This document shows, one piece after another, positions 52,414 through 61,155 of a stretch of 64,000 bases of DNA. The notes under the pieces are model-generated. The model did not search any database. It saw only the letters and a program-made list of their open reading frames with translations, and was not told where the DNA came from. Source of the DNA: Variovorax sp. 770b2. GTDB taxonomy: Bacteria > Pseudomonadota > Gammaproteobacteria > Burkholderiales > Burkholderiaceae_C. The DNA lies in assembly GCF_900115685.1 (NCBI RefSeq), contig NZ_FOXJ01000001.1, positions 653,796 through 717,795 on the forward strand. The letters run 5' to 3'. Within the stretch, counting starts at the first letter, position 1. Every line of letters begins with the position of its first letter. Position numbers and translations under genes: made by a program.

Positions 52414-53379
52414 ATGAAACGATTCCCCCTCGCCGTACTGACCACGGCACTCGCGCTGGCCCCGTTGTTGGGCCACGCGCAGGCCTTCCCCGAGAAGTCC
52501 ATCACCTTCGTCGTGCCCTTCGCGGCCGGCACCGCCACCGACCAGATCGCGCGTGCGCTCGGCAACGCCATCACGGCCGAGACCAAGCAGCCCGTCATCA
52601 TCGACAACAAGGCGGGCGCGAGCGGCTTCATCGCCTCACAGAACGTGGCCAAGGCGCCGGCCGATGGCTACACCGTGCTCATCACCACCAACACCACGCA
52701 CGCGGCCAACGAGCACCTGTTCAAGAAGCTCCCCTACGACCCGGTGAAAGACTTCGCCCCCATCGCCGCGCTCGGCAAGGGCGGGCAGATCATGGTGGTG
52801 AACCCCTCGTTCCCCGCCAAGACCGTGGCCGAGTTCGTCGCGCTCGCGAAGAAGGAGCCGGGCAAGTACAGCTTCGGCAGCGGCAGTTCATCCAGCCGCA
52901 TGGCGGGCGAGTTGCTGCAGCAGATGGCCGACATCAAGCTCCTGCACGTGCCCTACAAGAGCAACACGCTGGCCGTGACCGACCTGCTCGGCGGGCAGAT
53001 CCACATGATGATCACCGACACCGCCACGGGCCTGCCGCAAGTCAAGGGCGGCAAGCTGCGCGCGCTGGGCATGTCCAGCGCCAGCCGCTCGCCGCTCGCG
53101 CCCGACGTGCCCACCATTTCCGAGGCCGGCGTGAAGGGCTACGAGATGGGCTACTGGTTCGCGGCCTACGCGCCCGCCAAGACACCGCCCGCCGTGGTCA
53201 AGCGCCTGAACGAACTGCTCGTGAAGGCCGCGAAGAGCGAGTCGGCGAAGACCGGCTTCTACGAACCGACCGGCACCGAGGTGTTCACCACCTCGCCCGA
53301 GGAACTGGCCAGGTTCCAGGCCGGCGAATCGCAGAAGTGGGGCCGCATCGTGAAGGCCGCCGGCATCGAAGCCGAGTGA
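52414..53379 (+). CDS. Bug/TctC-family periplasmic solute-binding receptor
   Basis: The product has 321 residues with a signal peptide ending at about residue 22 (LLGHAQA). Mature motif FPEKSITFVVPFAAGTATDQIARALG; the Thr-Ala instead of Gly-Pro/Val in the ligand loop sets it apart from the other receptors here. It follows the AtuA-like pair in one operon (45 bases) and is followed by the lipoprotein hydrolase (62 bases), suggesting uptake of the compound they process. Confidence 0.9.
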   Translation: MKRFPLAVLTTALALAPLLGHAQAFPEKSITFVVPFAAGTATDQIARALGNAITAETKQPVIIDNKAGASGFIASQNVAKAPADGYTVLITTNTTHAANEHLFKKLPYDPVKDFAPIAALGKGGQIMVVNPSFPAKTVAEFVALAKKEPGKYSFGSGSSSSRMAGELLQQMADIKLLHVPYKSNTLAVTDLLGGQIHMMITDTATGLPQVKGGKLRALGMSSASRSPLAPDVPTISEAGVKGYEMGYWFAAYAPAKTPPAVVKRLNELLVKAAKSESAKTGFYEPTGTEVFTTSPEELARFQAGESQKWGRIVKAAGIEAE

Positions 53380-53441
53380 ACTGCGCGCCGTAGCGGGGAT
53401 CGGCGCCGCGGAATACAGAACACCACAACAGGAGACAAACC

Positions 53442-55538
53442 ATGAAACGATGGAGCCTTGCGGCTGCCACGGTGGCTTCGGCCGCCCTTTTTCTGAGTGC
53501 CTGCGGCGGAAGCGGCGGTGGAGGCGGGGGCTTCGTGCTGCCGCCCGTCACCGGCACGCCGCCACCCGTCACACAACCCCCGGCCGCCACCGCGCCGAAA
53601 TTCAAGCTCGCCATCGCCAAGACCGAAGACGTGCCCGGCACCTTCGGCGCGGTGGGCGCCTACGAGAAGATCAGCGGCACCTTCACCGGCGAGGTCGACC
53701 CGAAGGACGCGCGCAACGCGATCATCCAAGACCTGCAGCTCGCGCCGCTCAACGCCAACGGCAAGGTCGAGTACACGTCGGACTTCGTGCTCTTCAAGCC
53801 CAAGGACATGGGCAAGGCCAGCGGCGTGCTGCGCTACGACGCGCCCAACCGCGGCAACATCGTGGCCCTCGATCCGTACTTCGCTTCGCGCGGCTACGTG
53901 TTCCTCACCGCTGCATGGCAAGGCGACGTGCCCGCAGCCGCCGGCAAGCTCACGCTCAACGTGCCGGTCGCGAAGAACGCCGATGGCAGCAGCATCACCG
54001 GCACCTACCGCGCCGAGTTGCTGCCCACGGTGGCGACGAACGATTCGCTGCCGCTGCCCGGTGGCCCGTTCAACGCGGCGATGCAGGCCTACGCGACCGC
54101 GAGCCTGGACAACACCCGGTCCGGCTACGTGCTCACCCGCCGCATCAACGAGGGCGATGCGCGCCAGCTCATTCCCGCGAGCGACTGGAAGTTCGCCAAG
54201 TGCGGCGCGGGCGCACCGTTCCCCGGCACGCCCGACGAGACCAACGTGTGCCTGAAGGACAAATGGGACCCGGCCTACATGTACGAGCTGGTCTACATCG
54301 CGAAGGACCCGAAGGTGATGGGCCTGGGCCTTGCGGCGCTGCGCGACATGATCACCTTCTTCCATCGCGATGCGAGCGATGCGGCGGGCACCGCCAATCC
54401 CGTGGCTGCGGCGATCAAGAACACCATCGCATCGGGCGTCTCGCAGTGCGGCAACTTCATGAAGACCTTCGTGCACCTGGGCTTCAACGAGGACCGCGCG
54501 GGGCAGAAGGTGTTCGACGGCGTGTTCGCGCAGATCGCGGCGCGGCAGACCAACATCAACATGCGCTTCTCGATCCCCGGTGGCGGCGGCGGCGTGCGCA
54601 GCGACCACACGGCCTTCGGCCAGGCCGGCACGCGCGGCCTCTCGAAGGACTACGTGGACGACGTGGCCCAGCGGCGCGGCGGCATCCTCTCGCGCTGCGA
54701 GGCGAGCGGCACCTGCCCCAAGCTCTTCATCGGTTTCAGCGGCACCGAGTTCTACGTGCTGCAGGGCTCGCCGCTGCTGACCGATGCGTGGGGCACCACC
54801 GACCTCGTGCAGCCGGCCAACGCCCGCATCTACTACTACGCGAGCACGCACCACCTGCTGGGCCTTGCATCGCTGCCGGGCGCGAGCGCCGGCGCGCTCT
54901 ATACAACCAACGCGAACGCGGCCGTCATACCCGTCGTGCGCGCCCTCTACCAGAACCTCGAGGAATGGGTCGTGAGCGGCACCGCGCCGCCCGACAACCA
55001 GGTGCCCAAGCTCGCGGACGCCACGCTCGTGCGCCCCGCGCAGGTCAAGTTCCCGGCCATTCCGGGCGCCAACTACACGGGCCTGGTCAACACCTTCTCG
55101 CTGCTCGACTGGGGTCCCACCTACCGCCCGCAGGACGAGACCGGCATCGCCACCCAGGTGCCGCCCGCGTACCTGGGCCGCGACTACGCGATCCTCGTGC
55201 CGCAGGTGGATGCGGACGGCAACGACATCGCCGGCATCCGCAGCCTCGACGTGGCCGTGCCCGTGGGCACCAACACCGGCTGGAACTACACCAACAAGCC
55301 CGGCACCATCGACCAGGCGGGCCTCTTCGGCGCGTACTTTCCATTCGTGAAGACGGCCGCGCAGCGCGCGGGCACGACGGACACGCGGCTCTCGCTGCAA
55401 GAGCGCTACACCGACCAGGCGGGCTACGTCGCAGCCGTGACCAGCGCGGCCAACGACCTCGTGGCCAGGCGCTTCATGCTGCGCGTGGATGCCGATGCGG
55501 CGATCGCGAACGCGGCCGCCAACCCCGTGCTGCCCTAG
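53442..55538 (+). CDS. Lipoprotein alpha/beta hydrolase (alpha/beta hydrolase domain family, PF20091-like)
   Basis: The product has 698 residues. A lipobox FLSAC gives lipidation at Cys21, followed by a Gly-rich and Pro/Thr-rich linker (to about residue 50) that tethers the enzyme in the envelope. The catalytic core has the nucleophile elbow GVSQCGNF with Ser334 and an extended family-typical motif FVHLGFNEDRAGQKVFDG. These large hydrolases act on esters, often of complex organic acids. Its place after AtuA-like and Bug genes suggests periplasmic hydrolysis before uptake. The Gly6 run after the Cys is notable but normal for such lipoproteins. Confidence 0.85.
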   Translation: MKRWSLAAATVASAALFLSACGGSGGGGGGFVLPPVTGTPPPVTQPPAATAPKFKLAIAKTEDVPGTFGAVGAYEKISGTFTGEVDPKDARNAIIQDLQLAPLNANGKVEYTSDFVLFKPKDMGKASGVLRYDAPNRGNIVALDPYFASRGYVFLTAAWQGDVPAAAGKLTLNVPVAKNADGSSITGTYRAELLPTVATNDSLPLPGGPFNAAMQAYATASLDNTRSGYVLTRRINEGDARQLIPASDWKFAKCGAGAPFPGTPDETNVCLKDKWDPAYMYELVYIAKDPKVMGLGLAALRDMITFFHRDASDAAGTANPVAAAIKNTIASGVSQCGNFMKTFVHLGFNEDRAGQKVFDGVFAQIAARQTNINMRFSIPGGGGGVRSDHTAFGQAGTRGLSKDYVDDVAQRRGGILSRCEASGTCPKLFIGFSGTEFYVLQGSPLLTDAWGTTDLVQPANARIYYYASTHHLLGLASLPGASAGALYTTNANAAVIPVVRALYQNLEEWVVSGTAPPDNQVPKLADATLVRPAQVKFPAIPGANYTGLVNTFSLLDWGPTYRPQDETGIATQVPPAYLGRDYAILVPQVDADGNDIAGIRSLDVAVPVGTNTGWNYTNKPGTIDQAGLFGAYFPFVKTAAQRAGTTDTRLSLQERYTDQAGYVAAVTSAANDLVARRFMLRVDADAAIANAAANPVLP

Positions 55539-56327
55539 TCATTCCGCCGCGTTCGCTACGTGCGCCGCGAACCCCGTGCGGCCCGGCGCAATGTCGGGCC
55601 GCAGGGTGAGGGCGGGGATCTCGTAGTCGCCCGCGTTCTGCGGCCGGAACGCGATGGGCGCCGTCGTCCACAGCGCATCGAGCCGGTCGCCGAGGTCTTC
55701 GGTGATCCGCGCATAGGCCGCGTCATCGACCTTGCCCGTGCGGTGCACCACGAAGGGCGGCAGCACATCGAAGCCCGGGTAGTAGAGGATGCCGTGGTGG
55801 ATGGGAAACAGCAGCTCGTCCATCGGCCCGTTGATGCCGCGCGGGCCGTAGTGCGGCGCCCAGCCGCCGGTGGTGACCACCAGCATCGCGCGCTTGCCCG
55901 CCATCACGCCCTGGCCGAAGCGGTCGCCCCAGTGCGTGTCGGAGTGCTCGCCCACGCCGTAGGCAAAGCCATAGGCGTACACCCGCTCGACCCAGCCCTT
56001 GAGGATCGCGGGCATCGAGTACCACCAGAGCGGAAACTGGAAGATCACCGCATCGGCCCACAGCAGCCTGGCCTGCTCGCCGGCGATGTCGCCCGGCTGC
56101 GTGCCGCCCTCGAACGCGCGCTGCGAATCGAGCACCGGATCGAAGTGCGCCCCGGGCTCGACATGCGCGAAGTCCGCCGCATCGAGCGGCGCTTTCCATT
56201 GCATCGCGTAGAGATCGGACACGCGCACCTCGTGCCCGGCTTGTGTGAGGCGCTCGACCATGAAGTTTTTCAGCGAGCCGTTGAGCGAACGGGCTTCGGG
56301 GTGGGCGTGGACGAGGAGAACTTTCAC
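55539..56327 (-). CDS. NAD(P)H dehydrogenase (quinone)/flavodoxin-fold oxidoreductase
   Basis: The product has 262 residues in the NQO/modulator-of-drug-activity family. KVLLVHAHPEARSLNGSL is the FMN phosphate loop, FQFPLWWYSMPAILKGWVERVYAYGFAYG is the signature region, and VVTTGGWAPHYGPRG follows. It reduces quinones or related electrophiles with two electrons from NAD(P)H. I choose GTG 56327, which begins directly at the first strand; ATG 56360 would add 11 residues with no family match. Divergent from a LysR gene by 92 bases and convergent, abutting, with the lipoprotein hydrolase. Confidence 0.87.
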   Translation of the reverse strand: MKVLLVHAHPEARSLNGSLKNFMVERLTQAGHEVRVSDLYAMQWKAPLDAADFAHVEPGAHFDPVLDSQRAFEGGTQPGDIAGEQARLLWADAVIFQFPLWWYSMPAILKGWVERVYAYGFAYGVGEHSDTHWGDRFGQGVMAGKRAMLVVTTGGWAPHYGPRGINGPMDELLFPIHHGILYYPGFDVLPPFVVHRTGKVDDAAYARITEDLGDRLDALWTTAPIAFRPQNAGDYEIPALTLRPDIAPGRTGFAAHVANAAE

Positions 56328-56419
56328 GATGCAATTACCTGTGGAATGAGGAACATGCACGCAGGTTAGGAGCCGAGGCGATATATTGGAAATGAATAGT
56401 TCGAATTCCAGCCATTGCC

Positions 56420-57325
56420 ATGAACAATTTCAGCCGCCTCGACCTCAACCTGTTGATCACGCTCGACGTGCTGCTCGCCGAGCGCAACGTCACCCGCGCC
56501 GCCGAGCGCCTGAACCTCTCGCAGCCCTCGGTGAGCGTGCAGCTCGCCAAGCTGCGCGAGGCTTTTGCCGATCCGCTGCTGGTGCCCGCGCAGCGCGGCA
56601 TGCGGCCCACGGCGCGCGCCGACGAATTGCGGGGGCCGCTGCGCGAAGCGCTGGAATCACTGGGCCGCGCGGTGGCGCCCACCAAGCCCTTCGACCCCGC
56701 CGAGGCGACCACCACCTGGCGCGTGGCCGCGGCCGACTATGCGGAGTCGGCGATCCTGCTGCCCGCGCTCGCGGGCCTGCGCAAGGCAGCGCCCAACACG
56801 CGGCTGGCCGTGGTGGAGGCGGTGCCCTCGCGCATGGCGCGGCAGCTGGAGCATGGGGAGATCGACCTGTTCTTTCACACGAGCGTGGGGGCACCGCCGG
56901 GGCTGCATCGGCGGGTGCTGTTCAACGAGCGCTATGTGCTGGCGGGGAGGGCGGGGCATCCGCGGTTGAAGCGCCGGCCGACGCTCGCGCAGTTCTGCGC
57001 GCTGGAGCATGTGGTGGTGTCGCTGGCCGGTGGCGGGTTCGCTGGGCCGACGGACGATGCGCTGGCGCAGATGGGCTTGACGCGGCGCGTGGCGCTGTCG
57101 GTGCCGCACTTTCTTTTCATGATGTCGGTGCTGGCGCAGACCGATATGGTGGCGATGCTGCCTGAGCGGCTGGCGCGTGGCGCGGCGGGACTACGGGTGG
57201 TGGAGGCGCCGCTGGAGGTGCCGGGGTATGAGATGGCGATGCTGTGGCATGAGCGGCGGCATCGGGATGCGGGGCATCGGTGGGTTAGGGAGTGGATTGC
57301 GGGGAGTTGTGCAGGGGCGAGGTGA
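56420..57325 (+). CDS. LysR-family transcriptional regulator (NodD-like subgroup)
   Basis: The product has 301 residues. HTH: RLDLNLLITLDVLLAERNVTRAAERLNLSQPSVSVQLAKLRE, typical of the NodD/LinR subgroup, with end MLWHERRHRDAGHRWVREWI. The start of the divergent quinone reductase lies 92 bases away; the gap has a loose dyad TGGAA / TTCCA around 56388-56410. It likely activates the reductase gene in response to a quinone or aromatic signal. The downstream remnant at 60844 resembles its C-terminus. Confidence 0.9.
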   Translation: MNNFSRLDLNLLITLDVLLAERNVTRAAERLNLSQPSVSVQLAKLREAFADPLLVPAQRGMRPTARADELRGPLREALESLGRAVAPTKPFDPAEATTTWRVAAADYAESAILLPALAGLRKAAPNTRLAVVEAVPSRMARQLEHGEIDLFFHTSVGAPPGLHRRVLFNERYVLAGRAGHPRLKRRPTLAQFCALEHVVVSLAGGGFAGPTDDALAQMGLTRRVALSVPHFLFMMSVLAQTDMVAMLPERLARGAAGLRVVEAPLEVPGYEMAMLWHERRHRDAGHRWVREWIAGSCAGAR

Positions 57326-57538
57326 GTGCGATTTGGCGCGGGCGTAGATCCTCGAGTGATATGCATCCGATCGCGGTGAACCACGAGCACACGCCTGCCT
57401 GATGTTTTGGCGTCAGCTTTAGACTGAGTGTTGACGTTCGGTGAGCTCTCGCGAACGGGTACTATCGGCCACAACCGGACGTCCGCGGGGCAAGCAGAGT
57501 CTGGGCAAAAGCGGTCCTCGCCCTCAATCGAGTCATTC

Positions 57539-57964
57539 ATGACACACAACGAATTGCGCAAGTACCTCGTAGATCACTACCCTGAATCGACGCTTCAGAT
57601 GATCACGGACGAGCGAAAAGCGGCCCTCCTTGCTGAATATCCGAAGCTGCCCAGTGACTACGTTCAGTTCCTCTGCGAGGTTGGTTTCGGCGCGATCGGA
57701 GACGCTCGATATTCGGTCTATGGAGGGCCAGTGGACCCCTCGTTCGTCTTTGATCAAGTCACCGCAGGCGGTTTGCGAGATGTCGTTCTGATCGGCGATG
57801 ACTTTGCCGGCGGACAAGAGGCTTTTCAGTTCCGGAACGAGGGCACAATTTTCGGCAGCGTCGACAGCTTGAGCGGGCGCTTCGAGCCAGATGACGATGG
57901 CACGTTCTCAAAATTCATCGAGCGCTGGTTTGTTGAGTCTGAGCCCAGCTTGACGCTAGTTTGA
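57539..57964 (+). CDS. SMI1/KNR4 (SUKH)-family protein, probable immunity protein
   Basis: The product has 141 residues. The SUKH pattern is seen in ITDERKAALLAEYPKLPSDYVQFLCEVGFGAIGD and in the acidic end RFEPDDDGTFSKFIERWF. SUKH proteins are a major immunity family of polymorphic toxin systems. No toxin gene is visible on either side. The codons here are clearly less GC-rich than in the flanking genes, consistent with transfer. ATG 57539 is used; the frame is open upstream without protein-like content. The next gene's frame overlaps its stop. Confidence 0.75.
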   Translation: MTHNELRKYLVDHYPESTLQMITDERKAALLAEYPKLPSDYVQFLCEVGFGAIGDARYSVYGGPVDPSFVFDQVTAGGLRDVVLIGDDFAGGQEAFQFRNEGTIFGSVDSLSGRFEPDDDGTFSKFIERWFVESEPSLTLV

Positions 57965-58071
57965 CAGCGACGGTGAAGACCGTTGCAGGCCTGGAATTGA
58001 TCGCTAGTGCTTCGGCTACAGTCGGCCAATTTCGGACATTCACCCGTATTTCTCCAGCTCCTCACATCCTC

Positions 58072-58464
58072 ATGCCACGCCGCGACTATTCCGAAGACGA
58101 AGACTTCTATACGCAGGACTTCAGAAGTCCAGGCGAAGTGTCAATCTGGCTTGGATACTCACAAGATGTCGATCAATCGATCGATGTCCTGCAAGATCTT
58201 TGCGGAGTCGGCTACTACAGCCTGGACGAGCAAGAAGCGAACTGCTTTTCGTTCGAGCTGACAAAGGTGGAGCGCCTGCTTGAGGAGATTTCGTGCGCTG
58301 CCAGTTTCGCAGCCGCGGCCGTGAGAGCGGCAGAGAACCGGAAGCTTTCAGAGGCGCGCTGGATAACTGTTCAGTTCGATTTTGCCTATGCACCAAAAAG
58401 GGTGATAAGGCCCATCGCCGTTGACCCAATATTCTTGGGCGTGTTTCGCTACTCCACGGAATAG
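58072..58464 (+). CDS. Possible Imm22-like immunity protein
   Basis: The product has 130 residues from ATG 58072; a TTG at 57961, overlapping the SUKH stop as TTGA, would add 37 residues and couple the genes. The strand GEVSIWLGYSQDVDQSIDVL near the start, the YYSLDEQEANCFSFEL acidic centre and WITVQFDFAYAPK near the end resemble Imm22-type immunity proteins, but I cannot confirm this without a profile search. Low-GC codon use as in its neighbour. No toxin partner seen. If correct, two unrelated immunity proteins sit in tandem. Confidence 0.5.
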   Translation: MPRRDYSEDEDFYTQDFRSPGEVSIWLGYSQDVDQSIDVLQDLCGVGYYSLDEQEANCFSFELTKVERLLEEISCAASFAAAAVRAAENRKLSEARWITVQFDFAYAPKRVIRPIAVDPIFLGVFRYSTE

Positions 58465-58618
58465 CGCACTCTGCCGACGGTCCGCTTTGTAGAAGACGAC
58501 CGGCTGCAACGGCCCCATAGCTGAAGTTAACCTGCAGCCAACAGAAGCGTCGAAGGCTTCTGGAGCCCTTCATAATCAAAACCTACCCCCCGCTTGTTCG
58601 AGATGCCGACCTTTCGTC

Positions 58619-59101
58619 ATGGATAAATTCTTGCTGCAACAGCAGGTGCTGGAACGGCTCGCCGAAGACCTGCTGCAAGCCGAGCAGGCAGTGCGGGCGG
58701 CCCATGAAACGGCGACTCACGAAGAAAACATCGCCGAAAACAAATACGACACATTGGGACTCGAAGCCGCCTACCTGGCCACTGGCCAAGCTCGGCGCGC
58801 CGAAGCCATACGCCAGGCGATGGCCAACTGGCGCCGATTCCGCCCGCGTCCCTACGACGCCATCAAAGGCATACAGCTCGGCTCGCTGGTCTGCCTGGTC
58901 GATTCCGACGACAAGCAGCAACAGCTCTTTCTCGGCCCGGATGGCGGCAGCATGAAGCTGGCCAGCGGCGCTCAGCTTGTTCAGGTCATCAGCAGCGAAG
59001 CACCTTTGGGCAGGGCCATGCTGGGCAAATGCGAGGGTGATGAGGTGTCACTACAGGTGGCTCTAACCCGACAGCAGTTTGAGGTGCTGCGGGTTCTTTG
59101 A
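58619..59101 (+). CDS. GreA/GreB-family transcription elongation factor-like protein
   Basis: The product has 160 residues. An N-terminal helical hairpin carries AHETATHEENIAENKYDTLGLEAAYLATGQARR, and a GreAB C-terminal domain follows (IQLGSLVCLVDSDDKQQQLFLGP; APLGRAMLGKCEGDEVSL). It belongs to the Gre-related group known from Pseudomonas and Burkholderiales that binds RNA polymerase; the coiled-coil tip is not the canonical GreA one, so cleavage stimulation is uncertain. ATG 58619. It stands alone in an otherwise accessory stretch. Confidence 0.85.
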   Translation: MDKFLLQQQVLERLAEDLLQAEQAVRAAHETATHEENIAENKYDTLGLEAAYLATGQARRAEAIRQAMANWRRFRPRPYDAIKGIQLGSLVCLVDSDDKQQQLFLGPDGGSMKLASGAQLVQVISSEAPLGRAMLGKCEGDEVSLQVALTRQQFEVLRVL

Positions 59102-59345
59102 GCCGCAAGCAAGTTCACGCCGAATTGGCCGAGGTCAGCAGATGTGCAGGCGTCGTGAACGTACCGACTGGCTAGCAAGGTCAGCAGTACTTAAACCGGC
59201 CACTGGTCGAGATAACACTGGCGCATGAATGACCGCTGCGTGGCCAAGACCGTGAACTCAGGAGGCCGATATCACCGGCAGCAACCGCTGCATTGCTATC
59301 GAGCGGCGGGGTGCCCAGAGTGGCTGGACTCCTGTCTGTCTTGGG

Positions 59346-59855
59346 TCAGTAGGCACCCATGTAGTCGCGCTTGCCGATCTCGATACCGTTGTGGCGCAAG
59401 ATGGCATAGGTGGTGGTCACGTGGAAGAAAAACTGCGGCAGCCCATAGTGCAGAAGGTATGCGCCTGCGGTCAGCTTCTTTTCCTTGGGGGTGCCGGGGC
59501 GCAATACGATCTCGCGGCTCTCGCTTGAATCAAATTGCTCAGACTTGAAGGAGCCGATATGGGCCAGAGCCTTGGCGATCAACGCTTGCAGGTCGGCGAA
59601 GCTGACCTCGGTGTCGGGCCAGGACGGCACCTCGGCACCAGCCAGGCGGGAGGCAATGCCCTTGGAGAAGTCTGCGGCGATCTGTACCTGACGTACCAGC
59701 GGAAACATGTCAGGGAACAGCCGCGCCTGCAGCAGCGCATTGGGATCGATATTTTTTTGCGTCGCGTGGTCTTCGGCCTTCTTGAGCACGTCGGACAGGG
59801 CGTGCAGCATCTGCTGCAGGACGGGAACGGAGGCGTTGTACAGCGGGCTGGTCAT
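59346..59855 (-). CDS. DUF1993 domain protein
   Basis: The product has 169 residues. The single domain matches DUF1993: SVPVLQQMLHALSDVLKKAEDHA, LLQARLFPDMFPLVRQVQIAADFSKG and LPQFFFHVTTTYAILRHNGIEIGKRDYMG at the end. The fold is a DinB-like four-helix bundle, role unknown. ATG 59855 precedes the domain edge; the annotated frame could extend to 59921. The 244 bases between it and the Gre-like gene contain nothing I can call. Confidence 0.85.
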   Translation of the reverse strand: MTSPLYNASVPVLQQMLHALSDVLKKAEDHATQKNIDPNALLQARLFPDMFPLVRQVQIAADFSKGIASRLAGAEVPSWPDTEVSFADLQALIAKALAHIGSFKSEQFDSSESREIVLRPGTPKEKKLTAGAYLLHYGLPQFFFHVTTTYAILRHNGIEIGKRDYMGAY

Positions 59856-60280
59856 AGTGAGTTCACTTTTAAAATTGGGCGCGATGGCCGGAGTTGGCGT
59901 GGCAGAGGTTCTGCCGACCATGTAAGGCTAACAGCACAGGGCGAACTGAATCGCCTCGGCGTTTGTGGCCAGCTTTTCTTTCCGCTGGTAGTCGGAGCAG
60001 CCGCGTTGAAGGGCAGTTCACTGGCAAGAAGCGGACGTCAATTGCAGACGCACGACAGACCGCGATCGCTGCACAGCCGACTTCTTGAATCGAGCCTTTA
60101 CGTCAACACTCGGCCGCCTATCGCCTTCGACGGAGCCAAGCCCTCTGACTCACATTCAGAACAAGCAGCGATGCCGAGATACGCGCTCGCATCGCTGCTT
60201 CAATCGTCGGTGATCGATTGGCACGGCACCCCATTGCCGCGCACGCGCCGAACCTCATTCCGAGGTTCAGCCAACCCGCA
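59856..60280. other. 425-base intergenic region with a 12-base inverted repeat
   Basis: No credible gene. AAGCAGCGATGC (60163-60174) and GCATCGCTGCTT (60189-60200) are perfect 12-base arms around a 14-base loop, giving a strong hairpin on either strand; no T-run follows directly. The rest looks like degraded coding sequence without recognisable similarity. Confidence 0.5.
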
Positions 60281-60550
60281 TCAGGTTCGCAAGAGATACG
60301 CGCTGGCGCACTGCTGATGCAGCTCCACCGCCGCATCCACCATCTCAGCCGCAATCCAGATCACATTCTCCAGATGCCCCGGCGCGGGCCCTCCAGACCA
60401 ATCGATGCCTTCGCCGTGGCAGCACCACAGCAGCGACTTCAACTGCGCCAGTTTGTTTTCGAGAAGATCCGATGCGCTGGGCCCGTCCGTGAGGGCCGGG
60501 GCGTCGGGAAGTACCGGCGTGGGAGGCCGGGCTATAGTTCGTCTAGCCAT
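60281..60550 (-). CDS. Small hypothetical protein, 89 residues
   Basis: Sequence MARRTIARPPTPVLPDAP then LLENKLAQLKSLLWCCHGEGIDWSG and VIWIAAEMVDAAVELHQQC. It resembles, in layout, small Burkholderiales proteins with a helical LLWCCxGEG-type centre, but I cannot name the family. ATG 60550 is preceded by a GGAAAG-type site; the longer frame to 60766 is Arg-rich and not protein-like. A strong hairpin (60594-60626) lies just upstream in its leader. Confidence 0.55.
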   Translation of the reverse strand: MARRTIARPPTPVLPDAPALTDGPSASDLLENKLAQLKSLLWCCHGEGIDWSGGPAPGHLENVIWIAAEMVDAAVELHQQCASAYLLRT

Positions 60551-60593
60551 GTGGTGTGCTCGCTTTCCAAAGTATTGGCACGTCATGTGGTCA

Positions 60594-60626
60594 GACGGTC
60601 GGGGGTCTGAACCTCCCCCGACCGTC
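60594..60626. repeat. Perfect 12-bp inverted repeat, 9-base loop
   Basis: GACGGTCGGGGG pairs with CCCCCGACCGTC around TCTGAACCT. It is on the leader side of the small minus-strand gene ending at 60281. It may be an operator or transcript hairpin; no T-run follows on either strand. Confidence 0.6.
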
Positions 60627-60843
60627 GCCTTTCTGCTTCGCGTTCGCCTCCATGCGCATCGCACAGAAGCCCGCCGCGAAGCGGTGCGGTTCATCCAACC
60701 AGGTGCTGTTGCGTGTGATGCCTTCCTTGCCCACAGAGTGGGTCGTTGAGTGACGGGGCCATCCACTTTAGAGAGAGTCAGCGCGGGCAGGGAAACTGAA
60801 TGCGCTAGTAAGTCTCGAATCGCGCAGGTTTCACTTCATCACT

Positions 60844-60920
60844 TTGGGGCACGAGCTGCGGCATCGCGAGGCGGCGCATCGGTGACTGCGCGAGTGGCTC
60901 GGCGCAAGTGTGCAGATGCG
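60844..60920 (+). pseudogene. 3' remnant of a LysR-family regulator gene
   Basis: The frame starting at 60844 reads LGHELRHREAAHR, stop (TGA), LREWLGAS. Apart from Trp-to-Gly and Trp-to-stop changes this matches the LysR C-terminal pattern LWHERxHxDxxHRWLREW, seen for instance in the intact regulator at 57240-57310. No other part of a LysR gene is present. It faces the dihydrofolate-reductase-like remnant, a common neighbour of NodD-type LysR genes. Confidence 0.6.
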
Positions 60921-60994
60921 TTCGCAGCGCCGCAGTCCTCGAACACCGCGCTTGCGTTTTCAGGCGAGCGACTTTGGCGCCGCCTCTCCCCACA

Positions 60995-61155
60995 TCAAGC
61001 CGCGTTGCGGCGCAGGAACATGTGCGTAGCGCGCTCGCCCGCTACCTGCCGTTCGCAGCTGTAGCCCAGCGCCGGCAGGTCCAGCCCCGCCAACAGCGCC
61101 TCGCCTTTTCCGAGCAGCACCGGCAGCACTGCGAGGTGCCGCGGGCCGGCCAGCA
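60995..61155 (-). pseudogene. 3' remnant of a dihydrofolate reductase/RibD C-terminal-like gene
   Basis: The minus-strand frame ending at TGA 60995-60997 reads LAGPRHLAVLPVLLGKGEAL, then AGLDLPALGYSCERQVAG and ERATHMFLRR. This is the end of the RibD_C/dihydrofolate-reductase-like family (consensus PVLLGxGxxLFxGLDLPALGY, then THxxLRR). Similarity stops near 61155 and no start or upstream domain exists, so about three quarters of the gene has been lost. Confidence 0.75.

Larger units (their letters stand above)
60551..60994. other. 444-base stretch without an intact gene
   Basis: It holds the inverted repeat at 60594-60626 and the LysR remnant at 60844-60920. The rest shows only short, unconvincing frames. 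Together with the remnant to its right it looks like a decaying locus. Confidence 0.5.

Noticed and set aside
57326..57538. Fragmented sequence before the SUKH gene (CGGCCACAACCGGACGTCC) as a pseudogene or repeat
   Set aside because: No recognisable protein similarity and no convincing repeat copy in the window.
60594..60626. Hairpin considered as a tRNA T-arm or tmRNA end
   Set aside because: The stem is 12 bp with a 9-base loop lacking TTCRA; no other tRNA parts fit around it.
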